Source: Colwellia chukchiensis (GTDB lineage Bacteria > Pseudomonadota > Gammaproteobacteria > Enterobacterales > Alteromonadaceae). From it: 43,075 nt of DNA. Shown in pieces: positions 1-8,134 of the stretch (position 1 is its first letter; every line of letters starts with the position of its first letter). The translations under genes were made by a program, and so were the position numbers. The notes beneath the pieces are model-generated. The model saw only the letters and a program-made list of their open reading frames with translations, made no database searches and was not told where the DNA came from. Location of the stretch: contig NZ_NBOC01000024.1 of the NCBI RefSeq assembly GCF_002104455.1, positions 1 to 43,075 on the forward strand, read 5' to 3'.

Positions 1-36
1 AGCAGATATAAAACACTTCATACTTCCAGATAAAAG

Positions 37-68
37 AAAGCACCGAACGTTTCCACGTTCGGTGCTTT
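37..68. terminator. Bidirectional intrinsic terminator downstream of sodB
   Basis: A perfect 14-bp inverted repeat (37-50 with 55-68) encloses a TTCC loop. The outer ends are A/T-rich (AAAG and CTTT), so it can terminate in either direction. It lies about 115 bp after the sodB stop codon and probably ends that transcript as well as any rightward transcript entering from outside the window. Confidence 0.75.
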
Positions 69-184
69 ATATTCCGAGCCGATATCCGTTGCGATATAAG
101 GAATGATCCTTATCCGAACGGCATTAATCCATAGGGATGACCTTTTTGTTTGATACTAACGTCAGATACTAAATACGCTATAAC

Positions 185-766
185 TTAAGCAAAGTTTGCA
201 GAGGCAAACTCCCAGTTAGCCAATGCCCAGAAAGCTTCCATGTAGCTTGGGCGAAGGTTGCGGTAATCAATATAGTAAGCATGTTCCCATAAATCTACGG
301 TTAGTAGTGGGGTAACACCTTCATCAGTCAATGGCGTTGCCGCGTTTGAGGTATTAACGATCGCTAAGCTGCCGTCGGCATTTTTCACTAACCAAGTCCA
401 GCTAGAGCCAAAGTTATTAACAGCGCTGTCAGTAAATTTAGCTTTAAACTCAGCAAATGAACCAAAGCTAGCATTGATAGCATCGGCAAGTGCGCCAGTC
501 GGCTCACCACCACCATTTGGGCTTAAGCTATGCCAGTAAAACGTATGGTTCCAAATTTGCGCGGCATTATTGAAAACACCACCTGATGATGATTTAACGA
601 TATCTTCTAAAGACTTACCTTCAAAATCAGTACCTTCAATAAGACCGTTTAATTTAACCACATAGGTGTTGTGGTGCTTACCATAGTGAAACTCTAAAGT
701 TTCTTGCGAAATGTGAGGTGCTAGTGCGTCCATTGCATATGGTAGTGCGGGTAACTCTATAGCCAT
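185..766 (-). CDS. sodB: Iron superoxide dismutase
   Basis: Converts superoxide to oxygen and hydrogen peroxide in the cytoplasm. The 193-residue length is typical of the Fe/Mn SOD family. The four metal ligands are visible at H27, H74, D158 and H162. Gln70, in the NNAAQIWNH segment, sits where iron-type enzymes carry the active-site glutamine, and this favours Fe over Mn. The start has a GGAG Shine-Dalgarno sequence about 6 bp upstream. The gene diverges from grxD across a 262-bp AT-rich region that must hold both promoters; I could not define either promoter with confidence. A strong terminator follows at 37-68. Co-location with grxD and a peroxiredoxin suggests an oxidative-stress/iron neighbourhood, an arrangement partly shared with E. 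coli. Confidence 0.97.
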   Translation of the reverse strand: MAIELPALPYAMDALAPHISQETLEFHYGKHHNTYVVKLNGLIEGTDFEGKSLEDIVKSSSGGVFNNAAQIWNHTFYWHSLSPNGGGEPTGALADAINASFGSFAEFKAKFTDSAVNNFGSSWTWLVKNADGSLAIVNTSNAATPLTDEGVTPLLTVDLWEHAYYIDYRNLRPSYMEAFWALANWEFASANFA

Positions 767-956
767 TATATTCTCCAGATAGTGATTATAAAAATTTAAT
801 CTTAATGTAAATTTAAAGAAGTAGTTTGTTTTTTTCTAAAACCTAGTAAACTACTCGGGTATTAAAGTTTACTTAGTTTACCCACTTATATAGGTATTGC
901 TATAGGTTTTATCAAGGCTAATATGTTTTAATATATAATTTTTTATGCATTAGTAA

Positions 957-1007
957 TTATTGTCTTGTGTGTTTGCGCTGTTTTATTGGCAGGGTAAAAG
1001 ACAATAA
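957..1007 (+). promoter_or_regulatory. Inverted repeat in the grxD leader
   Basis: TTATTGTCTT (957-966) is matched exactly by AAGACAATAA (998-1007) across a 31-nt loop, ending 21 bp before the grxD start. It could be a leader hairpin or a split operator. No known regulator motif was recognised, so this is a structural observation only. Confidence 0.3.
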
Positions 1008-1028
1008 GTATTAATTTTTGAGGGCATT

Positions 1029-1367
1029 ATGGAAACCATAGATCGTATTAAAGAACAAATCAGTGAAAACAGCATTCTTCTCTACATGAAGGGCTCACCA
1101 AAGCTACCTAGTTGTGGTTTTTCGTCACAAGCGTCACAAGCATTAATGGCATGTGGCGAGAAGTTTGCTTATGTAGATATTTTACAAAACCCAGACATTC
1201 GAGCAGAGCTTCCTAAGTATGCCGATTGGCCAACATTCCCGCAGCTATGGGTTGATGGTGAATTAGTAGGTGGCTGTGACATTATTATGGAAATGTATCA
1301 GCAAGGTGAATTGCAAACCTTGATCACTGAAACCGCCGCTAAGTACGGCTCAGAAGAAAGTTCTTAA
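1029..1367 (+). CDS. grxD: Monothiol glutaredoxin (Grx4 type)
   Basis: A 112-residue CGFS-type monothiol glutaredoxin, the class that binds a [2Fe-2S] cluster with glutathione and BolA partners and helps in iron-sulfur trafficking. The CGFS active site is at residues 29-32. The downstream TFPQLWVDGELVGGCDI segment contains the cis-proline (T-F-P) and GG-C-D motifs used to bind glutathione. The start has a GAGGG ribosome binding site 5 bp upstream. The leader contains a 10-bp inverted repeat (957-966 with 998-1007), listed separately. It diverges from sodB and is followed after about 150 bp by a peroxiredoxin gene. Confidence 0.96.
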   Translation: METIDRIKEQISENSILLYMKGSPKLPSCGFSSQASQALMACGEKFAYVDILQNPDIRAELPKYADWPTFPQLWVDGELVGGCDIIMEMYQQGELQTLITETAAKYGSEESS

Positions 1368-1458
1368 TTGCTATTGAATTTTCATTTATCGCCACCATAC
1401 TAGGTGGAGTTAACATCGAATAACGTGAGTTATGCTGAGCTTTTGATTTATCGCGTCT

Positions 1459-1472
1459 CTTGCATATGCAAG
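1459..1472. promoter_or_regulatory. 14-bp perfect palindrome upstream of the peroxiredoxin gene
   Basis: CTTGCATATGCAAG reads identically on both strands and lies 42 bp before the peroxiredoxin start codon. It is a plausible operator or leader hairpin. It does not match the spaced ATAG/CTAT pattern expected for OxyR. Confidence 0.3.
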
Positions 1473-1514
1473 TTCAGCAAACTCAAATATTTATTTTAAA
1501 AAATGGAGAATATA

Positions 1515-2120
1515 ATGAGTGTATTAGTAGGTCGTGCAGCACCAGACTTTACCGCAGCAGCAGTGTTAGGCTCAGGTGAGATTGTAGATAGCTTTAACCT
1601 TGCCGAAACAATTAAAGGTAAAAAAGCGGTAGTTTTCTTCTATCCTCTTGATTTTACTTTTGTATGTCCTTCAGAGTTGTTAGCATTTGATCACCGCATG
1701 GAAGAGTTCAAAAGTCGCGGTGTTGAAGTTATTGGTGTATCAATCGATTCACAATTTTCTCATAACGCATGGCGTAACACGCCGGTCAACGAAGGTGGTA
1801 TTGGTCCAGTTCAGTACACTTTAGTGGCGGATGTTAAACATGAAATTTGTCAAGCCTATGATGTTGAACACCCAGAAGCGGGCGTTGCATTTCGTGGTTC
1901 ATTCTTAATTGATGAAGACGGTGTTGTTCGCCACCAAGTGGTTAACGATTTACCTTTAGGTCGTAACGTTGATGAAATGATCCGTATGGTTGATGCACTA
2001 CAATTTCACCAAGAGCATGGCGAAGTTTGTCCAGCGGGCTGGAACAAAGGTGACAAAGGCATGACAGCAACAACAGAAGGCGTTGCTTCGTACCTAACAG
2101 ATAACGCAGATAAGCTTTAA
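1515..2120 (+). CDS. Typical 2-Cys peroxiredoxin (AhpC/Prx1 family)
   Basis: Reduces hydrogen peroxide and alkyl hydroperoxides using an active-site thiol. With the start chosen here it has 201 residues. The peroxidatic cysteine is C51 in FYPLDFTFVCPSE, and the resolving cysteine is C172 in HGEVCPAGW, the layout of a typical 2-Cys enzyme that forms intersubunit disulfides. An upstream in-frame ATG at 1503 is possible, but the GGAG sequence at 1505-1508 lies inside that extension and is correctly spaced for 1515. It follows grxD and precedes a strong terminator. Its reductant (AhpF, thioredoxin or glutaredoxin) is not encoded here, so the exact name (ahpC, tsaA or prx) is left open. Confidence 0.93.
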   Translation: MSVLVGRAAPDFTAAAVLGSGEIVDSFNLAETIKGKKAVVFFYPLDFTFVCPSELLAFDHRMEEFKSRGVEVIGVSIDSQFSHNAWRNTPVNEGGIGPVQYTLVADVKHEICQAYDVEHPEAGVAFRGSFLIDEDGVVRHQVVNDLPLGRNVDEMIRMVDALQFHQEHGEVCPAGWNKGDKGMTATTEGVASYLTDNADKL

Positions 2121-2140
2121 TCGCTTAGTTATTTGCTGAT

Positions 2141-2168
2141 AAAAAACCGCATTTTGCGGTTTTTTTTT
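2141..2168 (+). terminator. Intrinsic terminator after the peroxiredoxin gene
   Basis: An 11-bp stem (AAAAAACCGCA with TGCGGTTTTTT) around a TTT loop is followed by further Ts. It sits 20 bp after the peroxiredoxin stop codon. Confidence 0.9.
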
Positions 2169-2282
2169 GCCTTTAATTTAGTCAGGACAAGCGAAAGCCG
2201 TTGTAAAAGATTCATTTATGGCTATTATTGACTAAGTATATGGAGTTGTATGCAATATTGAGAAAAGGTAAAAGGATTGCGA

Positions 2283-2657
2283 ATGTTTTTTCCCAAGTTC
2301 ATTTATGAAAACCTGCCATACGCTTACTTTTTAGTGAGTGCATATTTATTGGCGTTTTATGAAACTTGGGTGGTATTTATCTCGGCAGGGTTATTTTATG
2401 CTGCAGCTTGCATTACCTTAGTCACACGTTCGAGCCATCGTCGAGTCGATCGTCACAAAACAGCTAAAAATAACAACATATTACCCGAGTTTCTGTATGA
2501 ATACTTACCCTATATTTATGTCGCAGTCGCTATATTATTGCTGTTAAAAACCAGTCTCGCGATAAGTCATTTCTTAGCATTTTGTATGATGATTATCGCC
2601 CTGAGAAATTTACTCTTAAGGAAAAGTAATCGCCGAAAAAGCAAAACCAAGTTTTAA
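2283..2657 (+). CDS. Membrane protein of unknown function with internal duplication
   Basis: A 124-residue hydrophobic protein that I do not recognise. It contains two similar halves. Residues 4-54 begin with [12 protein letters not shown] and residues 68-118 with [12 protein letters not shown]. Each motif is followed by hydrophobic stretches (probably two membrane segments per half) and a basic patch (SSHRR / KSNRR). This suggests an ancient tandem duplication giving a four-helix protein. The ATG at 2283 has AAGG 7 bp upstream; a TTG two codons earlier is less likely. The stop codon overlaps the 3' end of rnt on the opposite strand by 4 bp, so the genes are convergent. Confidence 0.75.
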   Translation: MFFPKFIYENLPYAYFLVSAYLLAFYETWVVFISAGLFYAAACITLVTRSSHRRVDRHKTAKNNNILPEFLYEYLPYIYVAVAILLLLKTSLAISHFLAFCMMIIALRNLLLRKSNRRKSKTKF

Positions 2658-3334
2658 ATGCTAGCGGTGTTATTGTCATCATCAATAGCTAATGGCCAAC
2701 CACCGAGTTGCTGCCACTTATTGACAATATAGCAAAATAACTCTGCTGTTTTTTCTGTGTCATACAAGGCAGAGTGCGCTTCGTTATTATTAAACTCTAT
2801 GTTAGCGGCAGTGCAGGCTTTTGCTAAAACCGTTTGACCTAACGCCAAGCCCGATAAGGTGGCGGTGTCAAAACTTACAAAAGGATGAAAAGGAGAGCGT
2901 TTAATGGCGCAGCGTGCGATGGCGGCATTGACAAAAGCAAGATCAAAAGCTGCATTATGCGCCACCATGATCGCGCGTTGACAACCTGCTGCTTTCATTT
3001 TTTTGCGGATCAGTTTAAAGGTTTCAGTTAAGGCCTTCTTCTCATCAACGGCGCCGCGCAGTGGGTTGCTAGGATCTATGCCGGTAAACTCTAGTGCTGC
3101 AGGCTCTAAGTTGGCACCTTCAAATGGCTCAACATTAAATTGTATTGTTTCGTCTAAACTGAATTGGCCGGTATTTTCATCTAAGCTCAGCGTGGTGGCA
3201 GCAATTTCTAATAAGGCGTCGGTTTGTGCATTAAAGCCTGCGGTTTCAACATCAATAACTACAGGGAAATAGCCACGAAAACGTTGAGAGAGTAATGGCG
3301 TTTGAGCGTTTTCACTCGTTATATTGTCAGACAT
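2654..3334 (-). CDS. rnt: Ribonuclease T
   Basis: A DEDDh-family 3'-5' exonuclease that trims the 3' ends of tRNA and other stable RNAs and turns over the tRNA CCA end. At 226 residues it is slightly longer than the E. coli enzyme. The catalytic set can be read as D28 and E30 (VIDVETAGF), D156 (SFDTATL), H187 and D192 (AHSALYDTE), offset by 5-6 residues from E. coli D23/E25/D150/H181/D186. H126-D131 (HNAAFDLAF) forms the second exonuclease motif. No clear Shine-Dalgarno sequence is visible. It sits between grxD and motY, matching the rnt-motY neighbourhood known in Vibrio and the rnt-grxD proximity in E. coli. Confidence 0.95.
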   Translation of the reverse strand: MSDNITSENAQTPLLSQRFRGYFPVVIDVETAGFNAQTDALLEIAATTLSLDENTGQFSLDETIQFNVEPFEGANLEPAALEFTGIDPSNPLRGAVDEKKALTETFKLIRKKMKAAGCQRAIMVAHNAAFDLAFVNAAIARCAIKRSPFHPFVSFDTATLSGLALGQTVLAKACTAANIEFNNNEAHSALYDTEKTAELFCYIVNKWQQLGGWPLAIDDDNNTASI

Positions 3335-3530
3335 AAAGGAAACAGCTATCTTCTTAAAGAAATAATGCCAAGATTATCGCAGAAATGTTAGCGCAAGGCA
3401 TCATCGAAAGTTAAGGCAATGAAATTAATTTATGGAATTCTTTAGATAACTGTTAAAGTTATTGCTGATGTTGTCGATAATAAAAGGTGTCGCTAGTAAA
3501 CTTTGCATCATAGACTTGAAAGCTAATGTT

Positions 3531-4397
3531 ATGAAAAAAACTCTTATCCCTGTCATCTTATTATTATTGAGCGCTCAATCAAATGCCGGCGTAAAGCAAT
3601 ATCGTGCCGATATTGAAAACTCTACTTGGCAATTAACGGATGACTCCCGATTGCAATGCACATTAACTCATCAAATTCCCCGTTATGGTGCTGCTAAGTT
3701 TTATAGCTCGGCAAGTCGTAAGATGAATATGGAATTTGAGTTGGAGATGATGCGACTTCCTGACAGCTACGCTTTAGCTGAAGTTCGCTCAGAAGCGCCT
3801 AATTGGCGACCGGGTAAGGCTGGGCGCGTACTCGCGGATATGAAGTTACATAAACAGTTCTCACCCAGTCTGCCTAAGAAAATGGCATGGCATATGCTTA
3901 GTGAGTTAGAGCAGGGCATGAGCCCTACTTTCTATTATGATGATTGGTATAGTGCTAGCGATAAAATTAGTGTGGGCTTGTCAACTGCACGCTTTCAGAA
4001 AGCATATCAAGCATTTGTTACTTGTGTAGCCAACTTGCTGAATTTTAATTTTGAAGATATTGCCTATACTGTGCTTAACTACCAATTTGGCTCGGACAAA
4101 CTAACTAAAGCATCTCAAAAACGTATGGATATGATTGTCGAGTATCTCGCACTTGATCCCAACTTAGAGTTGGTATTGGTTGACGGCTACTCAGATAGTT
4201 ATGGTGGCCGAAATACCAACTTGAAAATGTCAGAGCGACGAGCGAATAAAGTGCGTGATCTTTTTGTTAAAAATGGTATCGACGCGAGTCGCATTGAAGC
4301 GAATGGCTATGGCGAAAGGCGCCATGTTGCCTCTAATGAAACCTTGATTGGGCGTAGCAAAAACCGCCGGGTTGTGGTTCGTATGGAGCAACCCTAG
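3531..4397 (+). CDS. motY: Sodium-driven flagellar motor protein MotY
   Basis: A periplasmic T-ring component that anchors the PomA/PomB sodium stator around the flagellar motor. The chosen ATG gives 288 residues beginning with a signal peptide (MKKTLIPVILLLLSAQSNA, cleavage after about A19). An N-terminal MotY domain with two cysteines (C43, C165), which could form the disulfide known in Vibrio MotY, is followed by an OmpA-like peptidoglycan-binding domain at about 178-285 with the NLKMSERRANKV and GRSKNRRV motifs. An upstream in-frame ATG (3462) would bury the signal peptide and is rejected. The identification rests on domain order and on its position beside rnt, as in Vibrio. No other flagellar gene is in the window. 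Confidence 0.85.
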   Translation: MKKTLIPVILLLLSAQSNAGVKQYRADIENSTWQLTDDSRLQCTLTHQIPRYGAAKFYSSASRKMNMEFELEMMRLPDSYALAEVRSEAPNWRPGKAGRVLADMKLHKQFSPSLPKKMAWHMLSELEQGMSPTFYYDDWYSASDKISVGLSTARFQKAYQAFVTCVANLLNFNFEDIAYTVLNYQFGSDKLTKASQKRMDMIVEYLALDPNLELVLVDGYSDSYGGRNTNLKMSERRANKVRDLFVKNGIDASRIEANGYGERRHVASNETLIGRSKNRRVVVRMEQP

Positions 4398-4464
4398 CAC
4401 CAGGATTTTATTGATTTAGCACGATATTTATTACACTTTGCTGTTATATCCTAAATAGCACTTG

Positions 4465-4506
4465 AAGAGGCCTGTTGATTCGCTGTAATCTACAGGCCTC
4501 TTTTGT
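4465..4506 (+). terminator. Intrinsic terminator after motY
   Basis: AGAGGCCTGT (4466-4475) pairs with ACAGGCCTCT (4492-4501) and is followed by TTTTG. It stands about 70 bp after motY and directly before the start region of the aminopeptidase gene. Confidence 0.8.
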
Positions 4507-4520
4507 TTAGGGTAAAATTT

Positions 4521-6380
4521 ATGAAATTATTTATTCGTATCGCCGTCATTATCTGCACGCTGGTGCAGTTTTCATGGTCGGCAACCGCCACTGCCGAAGT
4601 CGCAGATACATTAACCTATGCCAACTATCAACAAGTTAAAGTCAGTCATTTATATTTAGATTTAGACGTTGATTTTGCCAATAAATCGTTAACCGGTTTT
4701 GCTGAGTTGTCGCTAAATTGGCTCAGCGATAATGCCGCTCAGGTGCATTTAGACACTCGCGATTTAGATATTCATCGTGTTATGGCAAAAAATGTTAACG
4801 GCCAATGGCAAAAGTTAGCTTTTAAGCTCGCCCCTCGTGATGACGTAATGGGTGCTAAATTAACCATTAACACGCCTTTTCAAACGCCTACGTTGCGTAT
4901 TTACTATAACTCATTGCCGCAAGCCTCAGGCTTGCAGTGGTTATCACCTGAGCAAACAGCGGGCAAAGACAAGCCCTTTATGTTTAGCCAAAACCAAGCG
5001 ATTCACGCCCGCTCTTGGATCCCTATTCAAGACACCCCGAGTGTGCGAATGACGTATGATGCCCGCATTAAAACCTCAGATGATTTACTCGCGGTAATGA
5101 GCGCTAACAATGTGCCAGATACTGAGCGCGACGGTGATTATTTATTTTCTATGCCGCAGCCGATCCCAGCTTATTTAATCGCTATTGCTGTTGGTGACTT
5201 AAAGTTTAAAGCCATGAGCAAGCAAACCGGTATCTACGCTGAACCCTATATTTTAGACCGTGCGGTTGCTGAGTTTGACGATACCCAGTTAATGATCGAT
5301 GAAACGGAAAAGCTTTTTGGTGCCTATCGTTGGGGCCGTTACGATCTATTGATATTACCGCCGAGTTTTCCTTTTGGTGGTATGGAAAACCCGAGGTTAT
5401 CATTTATTACCCCGACCGTGGTTGCGGGTGACAAAAGTTTAGTTAACCTTATTGCCCATGAGCTAGCGCATTCTTGGTCTGGTAATTTAGTCACCAATGA
5501 AAGTTGGCGTGATCTCTGGTTAAACGAAGGTTTTACCAGTTATGTTGAAAACCGGATCATGGAAGCGGTATTTGGTGTTGATAGAGCGGTTATGGAGCGT
5601 GCCCTCGATGCCCAAAATTTAAGTTATGAAATTGCCGAACTTGCACCAGGTGATACTCAGTTGTACATAGATCTTAATGGTCGTGATCCTGATGAAGCTT
5701 TTTCTGGTGTCCCTTATACCAAAGGACAATTATTCCTATTGTACTTAGAAGAAAAATTTGGTCGTGATAAGTTCGACCGCTTCATTATGCAATATTTCGA
5801 TGATCATGCCTTTGAAAGTATCGGCACCAAAAAGTTTGTCAGTTACTTAAAGCAACACTTAACGCACAAGTACGCTAATATTGTCAGTGATGCAGAGTTA
5901 AATGAGTGGATTTATGAGCAAGGTTTACCAAGCTTTACACCTAAGCCTCGCTCTGACGCCTTTATTAAAATTAATGACTATATTGCTAAATGGGGTCAAG
6001 ATCAGTTGCAGTTGGCACAAATACCTACGCAAAATTGGACCATACATGAGTGGTTGCATTTTATTAATAACTTGCCATTAAACATTTCCAATGCGCGAAT
6101 GGCGTTACTAGATAAAGCATTTAACTTAACCTTAAGCAGCAACGCTGAAGTAGCACATGCGTGGTATTTATTAGCACTACGCTCGGGTTATGATGCAGTT
6201 TATCCTGCTATGGCAGAATACTTAGAATCAATTGGTCGTCGTAAGTTAATCGTCCCGTTGTACAAAGAGTTAGCAAAATCAGCATCAGGTAAAGAATGGG
6301 CGCAAGCCGTTTATCGTAAGGCGCGCCCTGGTTATCATCCACTGGCGCAAGGCACAGTAGATGATATTTTAGTAAAATAA
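4521..6380 (+). CDS. Exported M1 family aminopeptidase (LTA4 hydrolase/ColAP type)
   Basis: A zinc metallopeptidase removing N-terminal amino acids from peptides, here predicted to be exported. 619 residues start with a signal peptide (about residues 1-25, ending SATATA). The M1 substrate-recognition motif is GGMEN (286-290). The zinc site is HELAH (313-317), with the third ligand E336 in [15 protein letters not shown] probably carries the catalytic tyrosine. The GGMEN form, the [12 protein letters not shown] segment before the zinc site, and a helical C-terminal domain place it with leukotriene A4 hydrolase/aminopeptidase B rather than PepN. The cold-active ColAP of Colwellia psychrerythraea belongs to this group. 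The ATG at 4521 has AGGG 8 bp upstream; an in-frame TTG at 4503 overlaps the preceding terminator. It ends at a strong terminator. Confidence 0.92.
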   Translation: MKLFIRIAVIICTLVQFSWSATATAEVADTLTYANYQQVKVSHLYLDLDVDFANKSLTGFAELSLNWLSDNAAQVHLDTRDLDIHRVMAKNVNGQWQKLAFKLAPRDDVMGAKLTINTPFQTPTLRIYYNSLPQASGLQWLSPEQTAGKDKPFMFSQNQAIHARSWIPIQDTPSVRMTYDARIKTSDDLLAVMSANNVPDTERDGDYLFSMPQPIPAYLIAIAVGDLKFKAMSKQTGIYAEPYILDRAVAEFDDTQLMIDETEKLFGAYRWGRYDLLILPPSFPFGGMENPRLSFITPTVVAGDKSLVNLIAHELAHSWSGNLVTNESWRDLWLNEGFTSYVENRIMEAVFGVDRAVMERALDAQNLSYEIAELAPGDTQLYIDLNGRDPDEAFSGVPYTKGQLFLLYLEEKFGRDKFDRFIMQYFDDHAFESIGTKKFVSYLKQHLTHKYANIVSDAELNEWIYEQGLPSFTPKPRSDAFIKINDYIAKWGQDQLQLAQIPTQNWTIHEWLHFINNLPLNISNARMALLDKAFNLTLSSNAEVAHAWYLLALRSGYDAVYPAMAEYLESIGRRKLIVPLYKELAKSASGKEWAQAVYRKARPGYHPLAQGTVDDILVK

Positions 6381-6401
6381 TTCCGTGCTGATTAGGAAAA
6401 C

Positions 6402-6431
6402 AAAAAACATCGCAATTGCGATGTTTTTTTT
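6402..6431. terminator. Bidirectional intrinsic terminator
   Basis: AAAAAACATCGC and GCGATGTTTTTT are exact inverted repeats around AATT. This gives an A-tract on one side and a T-tract on the other, placed between the convergent aminopeptidase gene and the gene at 6520-6894. Confidence 0.88.
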
Positions 6432-6519
6432 GGCCACCAGCATTAGCTGGCACTGGCATGTTTAAGTAGCTCTTATTTTTTTACATGCCAGCTTGTTATA
6501 GCACTGGCTGCAAACATAA

Positions 6520-6894
6520 TTACGAACTCAGAGCTTTTTCAACCATCACGTCCACTTGACGCAGTTGGTTTTGTTGAGAGATAACCACACGAATTTTCAA
6601 AGAGTCTTGTTGATAACGCAAGGTTAAGCGACCACGTTTACGCTCACGTTGCTTTGGCTCACCATAGTGTTTTTGATAAAAGGCGATGACGTTAGCCTCA
6701 GTTTCAGTGGTAAAATAATTCAGCACTGCAGGTGTTTGCTCATTAAACTGCGCAAATATGCGAGCGTCTTCTGTTACCGGAATATCAACGCGGTCCTGAT
6801 CAATGTTTGCTGAAAATGCACTGACACTTGTTATTAACAGTAATAAACTGACAGATAATAATGCGCTTTTTGTTATTAAGCCTTGTGCTTGCAT
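6520..6894 (-). CDS. Predicted exported protein of unknown function
   Basis: A 124-residue protein with an N-terminal hydrophobic signal (about residues 8-26, ending SVSAFSA), then a hydrophilic mature part of about 95 residues. The mature part contains a segment rich in charged residues (YGEPKQRERKRGRLTLRY) followed by alternating beta-like segments (KIRVVISQ, RQVDVMVE). I do not recognise the family and assign no function. The start is supported by AAAGGA 6 bp upstream. It is convergent with the aminopeptidase gene and lies downstream of cysZ on the same strand, but a 269-bp gap argues against one operon. Confidence 0.75.
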   Translation of the reverse strand: MQAQGLITKSALLSVSLLLLITSVSAFSANIDQDRVDIPVTEDARIFAQFNEQTPAVLNYFTTETEANVIAFYQKHYGEPKQRERKRGRLTLRYQQDSLKIRVVISQQNQLRQVDVMVEKALSS

Positions 6895-6978
6895 CGCAGA
6901 TCCTTTTAAATTTTTATCGCCTTATCTTGATATCGTGAACAACCCACACTTATAAATTAATCAGTTATCAAGTCTGAA

Positions 6979-6996
6979 AAGTCATCGCAATGACTT
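6979..6996 (-). terminator. Possible weak terminator hairpin downstream of cysZ
   Basis: AAGTCAT and ATGACTT pair around CGCA, and on the minus strand the stem is followed by TTTTC. It is 168 bp beyond the cysZ stop codon in an otherwise featureless 269-bp gap, so assignment as the cysZ terminator is tentative. Confidence 0.35.
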
Positions 6997-7163
6997 ATAT
7001 GTTTTTAGTTTGCGCTTTGCGCGATTCGCTGTCAAATATTACCCGCTTAATTACCAAGCAGCGATTATTGTGGCAACAGAGCTGAGTAAAAATATTGCAA
7101 TATTAGTTTACTGTTTGCACTAAGCGTTTAAATATTGTTAAGTTGTTGATTGTTATTTGATTT

Positions 7164-7919
7164 CTATGCACGGTCAACAAAATCATCTCGATAGTGATCG
7201 ACCCATAGCGCGGTCGCACCACAAATAGCCACCGGCATTACAATTAAATTAATAATGGGAATCATAGAGAATATCGCGGTACTAATACCAAAACTGTAAC
7301 TTAGGCCTTGGCGTTGCTTTAAGGCATTGCGCATTTGTATAAAGCTAATTTTATGGTTATCAAACGGGTAATCTTTATATTGCACCGCCATCATCCAGGC
7401 AAGGAATAAAAACCACAATACTTGACCAATGACAGGTAATATCCAATACAGTAAAAAGAAGCCAACAGCTCGGGGTAAGTAATAAGTCAGCTTACTAAAC
7501 TCGCGACTTAAAGTACGCGGGGTATCTTTAATGACATCTAAAGCACCACCGTTATCTAATGGTTGCTTTAATAATAATGCCTCTATTTTTTCTGACAGTA
7601 GACCATTAAATGGTGCCGCAAGCCAATTGGCGACTGAGCTAAATATAAAAGAGAAAATTATCAATATAAAGATAATGGCTAATGGCCATACCACAGAGCT
7701 TAACCAAGCAAAGGAGTTGCCTAACCAATCCTCAAATAAGTGCATATAATGCTCCAACTGAATAAAAAGGTAATAAAAGGCAAAGCTAAATAGCAGTAAA
7801 TTGACGGTCAGCGGAATAAAAACAAATCGACGAATACCCGGTGTGCGGATCAATTCAAAGCCTTTGATAAAGTAACCGGCACCCCCTTTAGCAAGAGGCG
7901 ATTTTTGTTGAGTATACAT
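7164..7919 (-). CDS. cysZ: Sulfate transporter CysZ
   Basis: A 251-residue inner-membrane protein of the CysZ/EI24 family, which takes up sulfate for cysteine synthesis. The N-terminal sequence (GAGYFIKGFELIRTPGIRRF) is characteristic, followed by several long hydrophobic segments, an NGLLSEKIE region and a C-terminal hydrophobic pair ending in DHYRDDF. The length is close to the E. coli protein (253). The start lacks a strong Shine-Dalgarno sequence. It diverges from smc across 215 bp. In E. coli cysZ also lies beside zipA-ligA, so the neighbourhood is ancestral, with smc included here. Confidence 0.92.
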   Translation of the reverse strand: MYTQQKSPLAKGGAGYFIKGFELIRTPGIRRFVFIPLTVNLLLFSFAFYYLFIQLEHYMHLFEDWLGNSFAWLSSVVWPLAIIFILIIFSFIFSSVANWLAAPFNGLLSEKIEALLLKQPLDNGGALDVIKDTPRTLSREFSKLTYYLPRAVGFFLLYWILPVIGQVLWFLFLAWMMAVQYKDYPFDNHKISFIQMRNALKQRQGLSYSFGISTAIFSMIPIINLIVMPVAICGATALWVDHYRDDFVDRA

Positions 7920-8134
7920 TGGTGTTTTATTAACCTAACTAATTGATATACAAAGTTCGATTATAGGGTGCTCGGCAAAATATGAACAGGGTTGTGATGT
8001 TACAAAATACATCAATCTCTGTTACAGTTGCCGCCATTGCGTTGGTTTTTATTCATTTACTTGCATTGGCTCGCCCTTTACGCGGTATTAGCACAAAAAA
8101 TAGTCATTGCAGCTAGGGTAGGTTTTTTCATTTA

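Noticed and set aside
3003-3272. Open frame on the plus strand opposite rnt
   Set aside because: It is the complement of a well-supported RNase T gene, has no ribosome binding site and has a composition typical of antisense frames.
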